A DNA stretch of 64,000 nt from Hirsutella rhossiliensis (taxonomy: Eukaryota; Ascomycota; Sordariomycetes; Hypocreales; Ophiocordycipitaceae). Shown here piece after piece: positions 10,748-21,300 of this stretch. The stretch is taken from contig NW_025408669.1 in assembly GCF_020360975.1 (NCBI RefSeq), forward strand, positions 5,642,001 to 5,706,000, written 5' to 3'. Made by a program: the position numbers and the translations under genes. The notes below the pieces were generated by a model that saw nothing but the letters and a program-made list of their open reading frames with translations, did not search any database and was not told where the DNA came from. The stretch's first letter is position 1. Every line of letters begins with the position of its first letter.

Positions 10748-11539
10748 ATTAATCTCTTAAGAGTAACCTCGTAGTATAGTAGTTATATACCTAGGAAGTC
10801 TGCTAGCTATAACGCTAGAGTCGGTTCGAATCTAGCCGGGGGCACGATTAATTTTTAATCGGACTAGTAGACTACGCTAACCTACTTATTAATTAGTTAA
10901 TTAGCGCTTTTAGAAGCGCTTATAAATATACTAGCAGTCTAGCCCCGCTATAAGTAGGCCGGGCCGGACCTCGCCTACCTAGACCTAGCGACGAATTTAT
11001 TAGGACCTCCCCCTAACCCTAGTCCGGGACCCCCGACTAGGAAAATTAAAACCTAAGGCCGATATTAGTAACTTAATAAGTATAGCGCGAAGCCGGTACG
11101 ATAACCTAACTACCGGCCTAGCTAAAGGCCGGTATTAATAAAAATTAGCCCGCTAAGCCTTATAGCGGAAAAATAAAGTAGAGCTTAGGAAGATATCGTT
11201 ATAGGATAAGGTTAGGGATAATTATATAATTAACTATTAACTAAAAACGCTTATACTACTAATTAACGCTATATACCCTATATATATAAAGGAGTTACTT
11301 TCTAAGGTTACTTTATAGCGGGGCTAATATAATTCCGACTAACTAAAACGATACCTATAATAGCCGGCGTAAGATTCCTATATATTATAACCGCGACTTA
11401 GTATAAGGGCGGACTAGCTACGAAAGAGGGGAGGGTTTTCCTCTAAGTACTCTAGTTTTTCCCTCCTATTTAACGCCGAAGTTCTAGATACCTCTAGATA
11501 GGTTACTAGTATAATCTTAATTAATTAATCTCTTAAGAG
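10748..11539 (+). mobile_element. SINE-like element with tRNA head, copy 1 (760 bp) and 16-bp target duplication
   Basis: Element 10764-11523. The 5' end is a tRNA-like sequence; the 3' end is shared with the minus-strand copy at 62520-63303 and with the element at 15555-16856. Flanked by ATTAATCTCTTAAGAG at 10748-10763 and 11524-11539. A long duplication and an A/T-rich repeated tail indicate target-primed reverse transcription by a LINE. There is no ORF. The body is RIP-mutated. The end overlaps the duplication by a few A/T bases, so the exact 3' border is ambiguous. Confidence 0.82.
10765..10844 (+). promoter_or_regulatory. tRNA-like Pol III promoter region of SINE copy 1
   Basis: A-box-like TAGTATAGTAGTTA near 10772-10785 and B box GGTTCGAATC at 10823-10832, followed by GGGGGCA, which would pair with the acceptor start. 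The tRNA it derives from is unclear: the loop reads TATAAC after RIP and the arm between the D and T stems is about 6 nt longer than usual. It would drive transcription of the element from within. Confidence 0.65.
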
Positions 11540-12598
11540 CCTATTTAACGCTTAAAAAGTAGGATCCTTTTAATATAATAGCATCCTCCTATTTCTAACG
11601 CTTACCTCCGAAATATCTTAGAGGTCTACTTTAGCTAGTATATAATAGGGTCGTCTACGCTACCTAGATCTAGGTACTATATCTCCGTATTTAATAATAT
11701 TATTAGTAGTATCCTCCGGTTCGTTGTGTTTCGGGCTTTAATAGAAGGGGGTTAGAATAGGCTCTTCCTATTTAATCGTTTTAACGTGTATCTCCTGCCT
11801 AGCCTAGCTCGTCGCCGCGGTGTCCTTTTCTTCCTTTACCTACGCCTCTTACTTAATACGCTTTTTGCGCCCTAAGGATAAGCTAGTGCCCTCTTACTTA
11901 ACCTTCCGCTTCTTATCTTCCTTAACTAGCGTCGATTATTTATCTAGCCTTAGTAGCGCGATCGGCTCCTGCTTATTAACTACCTCGCTTAATATTAGGA
12001 CGACTAGCACCTTTAACTGCCCTACTTAGTTATTCGAAAAATGCCTAGATGCGAGCATGCTCGACGGCGTCGTATACTTACTAGTATTAGAAACGGTAAT
12101 AATCTTTTTACTAGAGAAGGCCGAAGCGTAAGAAAGAGTCTAGAGGTCTTTATTAGTAGGGTCGATCGTAGGCGGAAGCGGACGGAGGTGATTAAACAAA
12201 GTTTCAGTAAATAAGGACTAAGTAAGCAGATCTGCCGGGGAAAACTTGATCTACTATATCCTTTAGCGGTAGCACCGTCTTAGAGACCTCGACTAAGAGT
12301 CCGTTAAAGCACCTAGCCTATTAAGATCGGAACGCTTATTTACTGTGCTGCCTAATAGGCAGCAAGCAGTTCGTAATACTATATTAGTAATAAATCCGAA
12401 CCTTCTAGGTAACATCGTCGTCTATGCTACCTAGGTGGCAACATCGCCACTTAGCCTAAGATTATAAGTATAAGAAGCTAACTTTTTACTATTACTTAAA
12501 TAGAGAATTAAGAGTCTTTCGTTGCCCGATTTATAGGGGATCTTCTTCCCGATCGTTACTTACTTATTAATACTGTCCGTGCCTCTTATTATGTGACA

Positions 12599-12623
12599 AA
12601 GTCTTAGACCCTTCTTCTCGACA
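12599..12623. repeat. 25-bp direct repeat, right copy; possible LTR start of the Gag element
   Basis: Exact copy of 9478-9502. On the minus strand TGTCGAGAAG opens a sequence that includes CCCTATAAATCGG (TATA-like, near 12530) and leads into the Gag ATG at 12058. That is the layout of a 5' LTR plus leader, but no matching 3' LTR body is present, so this stays a suggestion. Confidence 0.45.
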
Positions 12624-12624
12624 C

Positions 12625-12800
12625 ATTCCTAGATACTAGCGAACATAAATATCTTAGCAATAGAGGAAAATTTCTCTACTAGAAATATAATCTTAGAACT
12701 GCTATTCCTAGATAGTAGCGAACATAAGTATCTTAGTAACGGAGGAAAATTTCTCTACTAGAAACACATTCCTAGAACTGCTATTCCGAGATAGTAGAGG
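12625..12800. repeat. 79-bp tandem repeat, about 2.2 copies
   Basis: Units 12625-12703 and 12704-12782, followed by a partial third unit to about 12800. Units share ATTCCTAGATA, GCGAACATAA and GGAAAATTTCTCTACTAGAAA. Differences are mostly C/T and A/G. Confidence 0.85.
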
Positions 12801-13308
12801 GTTATTATAGTTCCTTAGGCATCTAAGAAAGATTACTCTATTCTGCTATAATTATCTAGGTATATAAGGTAAGGAGACGTTCGCTCCTATAGAACGTTAA
12901 GTTACTTACTGCCTTATTTTCTTTACCGATAATAGATATCTCTACTAAGGCTCTAAAGCTATTATAAACTATATTTCCTTCCTCTAAGGATAGTAAAGAA
13001 CCCTTAGGAATCGGACTAATCGACTCGAGACGCAATAAATATAACTAGCTATTTAGTTAGCTTCTTTTTAGCCTAAACTAGCGACTATAGACTGGAAAGG
13101 ATTCTCTGGCGATCTGCCGGATCCTATGATCTGCCGCCTAACTCGGTCTTTCGGAAAAACGAGCCTAAGATTACCCATCTCGTCCCGTTTTTTATTATTA
13201 TTTAAAAAGGAACAACGACCCACGATTTAAAGCAACAACCCACGATCTAGATAAGCACGACTAAAGAGCGCTACCCTAGTAATCTCAGTGGCAAGGCAGC
13301 GCACTATC
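12801..13308. other. Transition from RIP-mutated DNA to RIP-free gene upstream region
   Basis: Up to about 13080 the sequence is AT-rich and CA/TG-poor, with no gene seen. From about 13085 CA and TG return. A TATA-like TATTTAAAAA lies near 13199-13208, about 100 bp before the ATG at 13309, and ACCCACGAT is repeated (near 13218 and 13238). This probably holds the promoter of the secreted-protein gene. Confidence 0.4.
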
Positions 13309-13677
13309 ATGATTTTGAGTACACTTACAGTAGTAGTAGTTTTAATTGGAAGCGTTACCCCCTATGGGGGCGGTTGTGTTGCTGGCCGTCCTTGCCTCGG
13401 CATATGGCGACCGGCCGGGGGCACTGTTCGGACCAAGTGTAGGACGGGCAGTGGCACTGGTGGCAAAGTGAAGGTGACTGTCAAACACACACGGGAGTGG
13501 TGGCAGTGGTTGAGGGGGCCAGGGACCCACGTGCCGTGCGGCCGGCGCGGCCGGCATAAAACGTGCGTGGAGCGCGCGAAAGTGAGCTTTCTTAACGTCC
13601 ATTGTTGTGACCGCAAGGGTGGTAACAATTGCCTACCGTGCTGTCCATCTAACCCGGGGCCGCATGGACAAACCTAG
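13309..13677 (+). CDS. Small secreted cysteine-rich protein, effector candidate
   Basis: Intact 122-codon ORF (ATG 13309, TAG 13675-13677), no intron needed. Residues 1-17 are hydrophobic (LTVVVVLIG core), fitting a signal peptide with cleavage near residues 17-20. The mature part is basic and holds ten cysteines (23, 29, 44, 77, 86, 99, 100, 108, 111, 112), including CC pairs at 99-100 and 111-112 and a C-LP-CC cluster, as in disulfide-bonded extracellular proteins. A Gly/Lys-rich stretch with WWQW (64-67) lies in the middle. I recognise no family. It is free of RIP and GC-rich in a mutated repeat block, a setting typical of effectors in plant-associated fungi; that role is inference. An in-frame GTG at 13288 is a less likely start. 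Confidence 0.72.
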   Translation: MILSTLTVVVVLIGSVTPYGGGCVAGRPCLGIWRPAGGTVRTKCRTGSGTGGKVKVTVKHTREWWQWLRGPGTHVPCGRRGRHKTCVERAKVSFLNVHCCDRKGGNNCLPCCPSNPGPHGQT

Positions 13678-14479
13678 CCGCGCGCTAGGGCCGGCGCGGG
13701 CTGGTTCGAGAGTCAGTACCCTGCATACGGGCAAGCTATGCCAAGTGGCAACGTTTGGCGCGGTAAAGATAGACAGTGTAGCTAACAATCAAGCTCGAAC
13801 TTAATAAGTCTTAATTAAGTTTAACTTCCTATTAAGTTAAGTTCTTAAGTTAAGTTTAATAGCTATCGTTAATTAATTAAGTTATAAGAGTATTAAGTTA
13901 TTAAGTACTTAATATTAATAATTAAGAGGAGATAACTACCTTAGACCGGTGCGAAATTAGCTAATTATATTGCTTAGAATCGACGTACTTTGCCTATTAT
14001 AGGGCCGTTATATAGTTATAGAACGTAAAATAACTTACCGCATTGCCCCCTACTAGGATCTTTACCTAAGCGAAGTAGAACCTTACTCTTACTCTACTAA
14101 GCCGCTATCTATAACGCGTTAAATTAACGCGTTATAATATTGCTATACGCGTTTTAGGGCCTAAGCCGGTCGTTAAGTACGCGAAGCTTATCTATAACGT
14201 CTTCCTCGTAGTAATATACTAATCTAAACGAGCTAATACCGTCGACCGAGTAAATATTAGGCGTAGAGCAACCTCTCTATCGGTCTACTTACCCTTTATA
14301 TTCTCTTTCGTTCCTAATTAACTAAGGCGTGCTTCGGCGGTACGATAGCACGATTCTTAAGGGTATATATAGTATTATATATAAGATAAGAGGAATATAG
14401 GTAGACGAGTAAAGGTCTTATAGATCTATTTATATAGAGTAGAGCTAGAGTATAGTAATAATAAGTACTTCTTATATAC
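13678..14479. other. Downstream region of the secreted-protein gene, then RIP-mutated DNA
   Basis: RIP-free to about 13798, then A/T-rich with repeated TTAAGTT / AACTTAA words at about 13800-13920 (possible short inverted repeats). From about 13930 it is CA/TG-poor and may be the 5' part of the hAT element that follows. I see no separate gene. Confidence 0.35.
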
Positions 14480-15538
14480 TAATTACTATACTAAGAAGCG
14501 GTATACTAAATAGTTATTTATAGTAGAATCGACGATAGCTATAATCTAGTATCTTTTAGAGTTCTATAAGATTAAACGGCGTTTAAATTTAACTACTAAT
14601 AATAATAATATTAACGCTACTAACGCTATAAAAGTTTTCTAGCTTATTATACTATGTAATAAGGATAAGTATAAGTAAAAGCTTATTAACTAAGCTATTA
14701 AGCTATACTTTAGCTACTAAGAAGTTATAGATAAGTCGACTACTAATTTACTTATATATAGTAAGCCTCCGCTCGCGCGCTTATTACTAATATATTACTT
14801 AACGCTCTTACGGTAGGTAAAGGATTTAATAATAGTACGCTTACTATCTATTATCGAATTTATATAGTCTATACTTAGTACTATTAGCCTCTCGATCGAT
14901 AGATAGCGGGCTTATAATTATAGAAAGTATATTGCTATTTATAGATACTTCGTCGATTACTAAGGCTATCCTCGAACACTCCTCCTTAGCTTCTTATAAC
15001 GTTATAGCGGTTATACTAGCGACGACCTTATAGTACTAGTAAAGCTAGTAATTTTATAATATAGTATTAGTAAGAAGCTTAGCTCCTTAATTATAGATAA
15101 CGCTAATAATAATAATAAATCCCTCGAGGTATTATAGCGTTCCTTATCCTCGATTAATCTTAAAGTAGACCGTATTTACTATATTAGCTATATTATTACT
15201 CTCGTTATTAAGGCTCTTTTATTTAGTAAAGGTATTAGCGTATAAGAAAAGAATCTTATTAAGGCTTTAAAGGAGTAGGGTATAGTTCTCTAGTCCCTTA
15301 AAGGTATTATTAGTAAGCTATATAACCTTATTATCTATATTAATAAAACGACGTACGCTATACGTAGTTAATAGCTTATATATATATTATTAAGATAAGC
15401 GATAGTATACTATTCGTTAGTATACTCCTTAGTAACGGTAGTATTTAATAGAACGGAACGTTCTATATAATTAAGCGTGGTCTTAAGTATTAGCCTACTA
15501 TTAATTTTTATTAAGCATAGTAAAAGCCTTTAAATAAA
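14480..15538 (+). pseudogene. hAT transposase, RIP-inactivated
   Basis: Read with TAA/TAG as former Gln, the plus strand gives a hAT catalytic region. The DNANNNN motif at about 15094, followed about 35 codons later by an ISYIITLVIKALLF segment, corresponds to the hAT D-N-A-x-N-N and GHIINLxxKAxLF motifs. It continues with a KLYNLIIYIN segment and is cut at 15538 by the insertion of the retroposon at 15555. It would have moved a full-length hAT element. It is not a relative of the RIP-free hAT at 7859 that I can align. Confidence 0.7.
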
Positions 15539-16872
15539 AATAATAAGTATAAGATAGCCGGACCGGGGGCGGACTCGCCCGACGCGCCCTTGCCCTTAGC
15601 GGCGGGGGCCTTCTAACTAGCGCGAACACGAGTTTCTAGAGCAGCACGATAAAGGCGCTCTTATACCGAACCCTTAATAAGGGAAGGGCTATCGACCTCG
15701 GACTATGCTTAGTAGAGGGCACTAGCGGCCTCCTCGCCTTCGGAGGTAATCTAGAACTTAGATTAGCACCGAACTCGGATAGCACTATAGCAGGAAGGGG
15801 TCACTTACTCGGTAATAAGACTAGTTAGAGTCGGCGTAAGCGATATACGCTTTAGCCTTTACGGCTATTAAAGTTAGCAAAAATACTAAAGGTAGGACCG
15901 ACCTAGGATAAAGCTAGGATTAATACGTATAAGACTAGTTTTAATAGCCGGCGAAGGACTTATAGGTAAGCTTACTAGTAAGACGCCCGATATACGTAAA
16001 ATATAGGATAGAGCGCTCCGATCCCGCTACTATAGCGACTTTCTTACGAGGAGGGGGTTTTAGAGGAGGCAAGCCGCTACTACCTAAGTCGGCTTCCTAG
16101 TTAGATATTACGACGCGACGACGAGCGAACTAGATACGGTGTTAAGGAGACCCGGAGTTATAGAAACGAGGCGGGCGAGGTAGTAGTTAGGCCTACGAAA
16201 GAGATAGATAATAGAGGGATAGGAGGAGGTACGTACGGAACCGGGGGGGGAGGGCAGGTATATATAGGCGCGAGCCGGGCGCGCGCAATTAGTAACCACG
16301 AGATAGAGGGTAAATATAGGCCGCCGCGCCCCCGATCGGGAAGTCGCGTGGCCGGACGGGAACCGATTTACGATTAGCGGAGCCGGCCGACCGAATTTCG
16401 ATTAGCCGGCCCTACCTAGGAGCGACCTATACCAGCGCCCGGCCCGGCAACCGGACATTACCTACCCTACTAACTAACGGACCGATAAGCCGACGTAACC
16501 GCGGCTACGCGGCCGCGACGCGGGAGCTAGGGTAAATAGAGGCGCCCGCGAGTCGGGCCCCCGGAGAGAGACTACTACCTATAACCCTAGGCCCGGGCTA
16601 GCGAGCCCGGGCCGCGGCCGCTCGGGATAGTAGCGGCCACGGCCCGAGAGGGCCCGCGCTAAGACGCGATTTCGCGGGAGGAGCCCGCGGTAGCCGGCGT
16701 AAATTTCCTATATACTACTACCACGACCTCGTTCGAGGCGGACCCGTATTAAAAGAGGGGAGGGTTTTCCCCTAGGCACTCTAGTTTTTCCCTCCTATTT
16801 AATATTAAAGTTCTAGATACCTCTAGCTAGGTCCCTAGCGTAATCTTAATAATAATAATAATAAGTATAAGA
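15539..16872 (+). mobile_element. Retroposon sharing the SINE 3' end, with 16-bp target duplication
   Basis: Element 15555-16856 (1.3 kb), flanked by AATAATAAGTATAAGA at 15539-15554 and 16857-16872. Its last 170 bp (from about 16690: GAGGGGAGGGTTTTCC, then ACTCTAGTTTTTCCC) and (TAA)n tail match both SINEs, but its first kilobase is unrelated, GC-rich (palindromic GGGCCCGCG-type runs at about 16590-16660) and has no tRNA head. It could be a 5'-truncated LINE that supplies the shared tail, or a second SINE family. It is less RIP-mutated than the SINEs. A Gln-stop reading frame exists at about 15558-15900, but I cannot name it. Confidence 0.7.
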
Positions 16873-16885
16873 ATAACTTCCTTAC

Positions 16886-17582
16886 TATAAGAAGGTATAA
16901 GTAATAAGCGTAGGATTAGGTAATTAATAACGTAAGCGAAAAGAGCGGTTAAAGGAGTATAGGGTAGGATTTCGTCCGGAATTTATAGCGAGTATATAAG
17001 GGGCTAAATAATATATTAAAAGAATAGCGTTATAAAAGATACTTATAAACTTACTTATACTATCTATTACTCTTAGGGAAATCCTTTATCTTTTATAGAC
17101 TATTTCTCGATTACTAGTAGACTAATTAATTAGCTTTTTAGTATATTCTATAGTGCTTAAAAGGCTCTATCTATAGTATGTCTTCCAGACTTAGTAGGTG
17201 GTCTAATTATAGCGTGGTAGCTAACGTAAGACTATAGGTTCTAGTATAAGTAGTAGGTTTAACTAGAATATTCTATGCCCTACCTATTCTCGTATCGCGG
17301 ATATCTTTAGAACCGCTAGGCTAGAATAGGTAATAAGGTATTAGTTCTACTTATAATTAACTTATATATTTTATATATATTCTTATTTATTAGGATAAGC
17401 TTATCTTAACCCGCGTTTCTTAAAGGAAGCTATAGATATCTAGTAGAGGTCTTTTATCTTTAAAGGTTATTCCCTTAGACTATATTATAGAGCCTCTTTT
17501 TACTAGTTTATTTTATAGAGCCTCCCTATACTTATAATTTCTTTATAAGAGTAAAATAAGAATATAAAGGTATATTCTTATA
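16886..17582 (-). repeat. CoE copia LTR, 697 bp (remnant element 1)
   Basis: Matches the LTRs at 49755-50451 and 55590-56285. Starts TATAAGAAGG and ends TTCTTATA on the plus strand. The adjoining element interior continues at 17583-17673 and, beyond the CoF insertion, at 23969-24248. Confidence 0.88.
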
Positions 17583-17673
17583 GCCTCCCTTAAAGAGTAC
17601 TAGGTAAATAGTACTCTTTACTAGTAATTTCTTTTATAGTAGAATTATCCTTATTAAGAATAAGGTATATAAT
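17583..17673 (-). mobile_element. CoE element 1, 3' internal fragment, left part
   Basis: Aligns with 50452-50540 of the complete CoE element. GGGAGGC on the minus strand next to the LTR is the polypurine tract. Interrupted at 17673 by CoF. Confidence 0.8.
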
Positions 17674-18130
17674 TCTCGCGAAGAGAGATACGAGAAGTAT
17701 ATAAAAAATGCACGAAGGTGAAATTAGAAGTAAGGGGTCGGACAGGCAGGGCAGAGGGATTTAATTCTTATAGGAGCAGCAAGAAAGGTAGGGGAGTAAT
17801 TATTATATTGCCTTAATTATCCTTCTTTCCTCTATCTAACGCCCCTATTTATACCCGTCTAGCATCTTAATTAATAAAGAAGATCCTACTTAAAGAAGCC
17901 ACTAATATCCTTTTAACTACCGAGCTTTTTGCCGGTTTTTTCCTTCCTTTGCAGCCGTTTCCGGCATATCTATCTTATCTCTCGCTACTTTATGCTTTCC
18001 CTTATGCCCCCACCCTCCTTTCTATACCTCTTCTCGGCTCCTTCTTCTATACCGGGTGTTTTAGCTTCCTTGGTCCCTCTTACTAAGGGATATCTTCGAG
18101 AACTACGAAATTAGGCCACGCTTCGCGACA
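17674..18130 (-). repeat. CoF 3' LTR (457 bp)
   Basis: On the minus strand begins TGTCGCGAAGCG and ends CTTCGCGAGA; the ends form a 10-bp near-perfect inverted repeat. Partner of 23511-23968. Confidence 0.93.
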
Positions 18131-18399
18131 CACCCCCTTAGCTATAGCCTGCCCTTATAGTAAGGGCATAGCTAATACGGCTTCGGGCTAGTAAGCGTAT
18201 AGAGGAGGTTCTTAGCTCTGCACTTCTCCCTTTACTTAAGGAAAGCAGGGGCCCTTTCGGGTCCCTAGGCTCTTTTAGACCTACTTAAGGAAAAGGGGCC
18301 TAAAGAGGGGAAAGTCCTATAAGAAAGGGGGCCTTCTTAGAAGGGAAAAACCTAATTAAAATAGGGGGCCCTTTAAAGGGAAAAACCTCTTCCTTTTCT

Positions 18400-21300
18400 T
18401 CGGCTATAGACGTTACCTTCTCGTACGGGCCATTAGCTCCTCTTATAGACTCTTAAGGCGGGCCTCTAAGGACAGCTTCTCTCGAACGTCTTCTAGCCTA
18501 ATTTGCTATAAGAAGACAGCTAGCTTCTACTTCGGCAGGGGCTTCGTAAGACCGTCGGCTTTTATTAATGCCGTTAGAACCTAACGGACGGAAATAAGTC
18601 CCCTTTAGACCTCTTAGCGTAACTAATGCTAGTAGATATCGATATACCGTAGCCGGGTCGATAACTTACTATTTTCCGTAAGAATTTATATAGTCTACGT
18701 ATTATCGTATTCTATAGCTAATAAGGTCGGAATTTATAGTCGTAGAGATATTAATAGCCGGCTAAGGAAAATCGCTTCTTTTAACGCTTCTAAAAGAGCT
18801 AGTAGCTCTGCCTCCGTACTAGAAGTCGTAACGGTGGCCTGCTTCGAAGCTCTCTAAGCAATGGTTCCTCTAAAAAGGGATATAATATACCCCTATAAGC
18901 TCTTTCTATCTAAGGAATTGTCTATAAAGGACGAATCGCTCGAATAAAGGAAGATTTCGGCAGCTAATTTCTTCCTTTCCTGCCCTCCTAGGCGCAGACT
19001 ATATAATCTCGTTAAATAGAGATAAAGGATAGCTCTATCTACTACTTCTTAATGCCTAGGGCTAGGATTCTAGTTATGCCTAGCTAGCCGGGAGACCGTA
19101 AAAGAGATATCCGGTCTAGTAGAAATAGCTAAAAAAAGCAGGGGGCCTACCTTCTATTAATATTAGTGTTTCTCTTGCTCCCTAGCTTAAAAGGACGGAT
19201 TAGGTAAAAGCTCTTCGTTTAATATAGGCGTAGAGGGAAGCTTCTTATCGAGGGAATTAAGAAGGAATTTATAAGCGACCTTATCGATATAGGCGTCCTA
19301 GGTAAGCTAGATAGTCCGTTAGGACCTATTCCGAAGGATTCGTATCCCTAGGAACCACTTTAGCTCCCCTAGCCTAGTTATCTTATACCTTTATTATAGG
19401 CCTTTTATAGCCTCCCTAGCAGTTGCTTCTTCCTCTTTCGGGTAAGCCTAGATAATATCGTCGACGTAGAAGAAGACTATGATTTTACCCTTCTATATTA
19501 TACACGGTTCCTAAGGGACTTTCTTAAAGCCTAGGGCTTCGAGGGAACCTATTAAATGCTATTACTAAAGAAAGGGTGATCTTCGTAGTCCGTATAGAGC
19601 TTTCCTAAGCCGTAGAACCTTTCCTAGCTATTAGAAGCCTAGTAGAAGGCGTATATAGATAACTTCTTCTTCCTCGAGTAAGTAGTTAATAAAGGCGTTA
19701 ACTATATCTATCTAATTAAGTTCGAGGTCGAATTCTACTACTATAGCTATAAGGGTCCGAAAAGACATCCCTGCTAAGGTAGTTGCCTTAGTAGGAAGAT
19801 CCCCTTTTTCCTACTAGTTCCCATATATAACTAGCCGGGCTTTGCACTTTTAAAGGAAGCCGTGTTTATTAGTCTTATAGATAAAGACCTACTTATAGCT
19901 AAGGACCTGTTTTCCTCTTGCTTTTTCCTTAAGGATTTCTTCGAAAGACCCTATCTCTTCGTATAAGGCTAGGTAGTCTTTCTAGGCCTAGAAAAACTAG
20001 TCTCTAAAAGGGTGTCTTTCTAGCTGCTTCTGGTTTGCTAGTAGGTCCGGGAGGTCTCTTTTATATACCTTCCTTGCTAATAGAGGCTTAAAAAGCCGGC
20101 CTGCTATGAATGCTCCGTGGGAACCGTCTTCTATAGGCATTAGATAGAAGTCGGAAAAACGATCGAAATAGGGGAGAGGTTAGTCTTCTTTATTAACCGT
20201 ATCGGGCCCTATACCTTCCTTTGCTTCTCGAAGCAGGGATAAAAAGGCAGCCGGGTAATCCTTCGAGAGAGGTGCCTTTCCTACCCCCTTAGGGGTCGAG
20301 ACGGGAAGACTAACTAAAAAAGCTGCTTCTAGATCTTCTTCTTACGTAGGAGGAGGCGTAGGTAGGCAGGCGTATTCTACCTCTACCGCTTTCCTATAGT
20401 CTCCTTCTTCGTCTAGATTATCTAATCTAGCAGCTTCCTCTTCTTCTTCGAAGTCGGCGTTATCCTCGACTACTTCGACGTCGGTTTCTTCTTCCGTTTC
20501 CTCGTCTAGGACCTCTTCTTAAGACTATTAGGAAGGGGGGATTTAGATCTTCTAAATTAGCTAACGTTATATAAGTAAGAGGGGCTGTTAATCTTTCTTT
20601 CCGTCGAAGAAGCTAGATTCGTCGAAAATTATATCCTTAGTCGAAATAACCTTCTATAAAAGAGGAATCTAGATCTAGAAGATATTCATAGAATTATACC
20701 TAATAAGGTAACTAATAAAGGCTCTAGGATTAAGCTTTCTTTTCTTCTTCCTTTTTAGCTATATATCGGTAGTTATTGCGTATGCCTTATAGCTATAGGC
20801 ACGAAGGTAGGCTAGCGAGGCCCTCTTCTTCGTAAAGAGCTCGAGGGGGGATTTCTAGTCTATTCCTTAGGTCTTAAAAAGGGTCTCTAGGTCCCTATAG
20901 TCCCTTAGTCCCCTAAGGTCCCTTAGGGTCCGGTTCTAAAGGTAATAGGCGGTCTTAACGACTTCCCTTTAAAGGTCGTGTAGAAGCTTTATAGTAAGTC
21001 TTATTATACGGGCCCTTTCTATTATAGCACCCCCTAATCTTTCTGCCCCTCCGTTCTAGGCCTAAGTATTTAGTGCTAATAGGAGGGGTAAAATGCCCCC
21101 TTTTCGAAGCTAATTTAAGATATCCTTCGTAAATAGCTCTCCGTTAGACCGTATCTTTTTTACCTTATGGCTAAAGTAGGATTTTATCTAGTTAACGAAG
21201 TCCAGGAGGGCAGACTAGTTATACTTACTTAGGTAGGTCCGTAAGAAATAGGGGAAAACCATCCCTAAATAAGCATCTATAAAAAACATTACCTTAACGA

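Larger units (their letters stand above)
9840..12058 (-). pseudogene. Gag-like protein of a gypsy-type element, split by a SINE
   Basis: ATG at 12058 on the minus strand, preserved. Read with TAA/TAG as former Gln: a charged Lys/Glu-rich N-terminal half (12058-11540), then the SINE (10764-11523 plus duplication), a basic VVKKRK patch, a long Gln/Glu-rich coiled coil (about 10390-10100), an Arg/Ser stretch (RSRRRSRSP) and a capsid-like motif, FHGNSAAELSTFIGTL, near 9900-9950. A one-base frame change is needed in an A-rich run near 10375. The Gln-only pattern of stops over about 550 codons supports a real frame. Capsid-like domains of this shape belong to Ty3/gypsy Gag. Pol is not present, so the element is truncated. 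Confidence 0.6.

Noticed and set aside
10765..10844. Functional tRNA gene
   Set aside because: The same sequence heads two dispersed elements with target duplications, and the cloverleaf has a too-long middle section after RIP.
13342..13628. Minus-strand ORFs overlapping the secreted-protein gene
   Set aside because: The plus-strand product has a signal peptide and ordered cysteines; the opposite frames have no start context or motif.
17929..18114. 61-codon ORF in the CoF LTR, and the 90-codon minus ORF at 52119-52391
   Set aside because: Both lie inside LTR copies of the same family. The frames are not kept between the copies and look like chance openings in pyrimidine-rich DNA.
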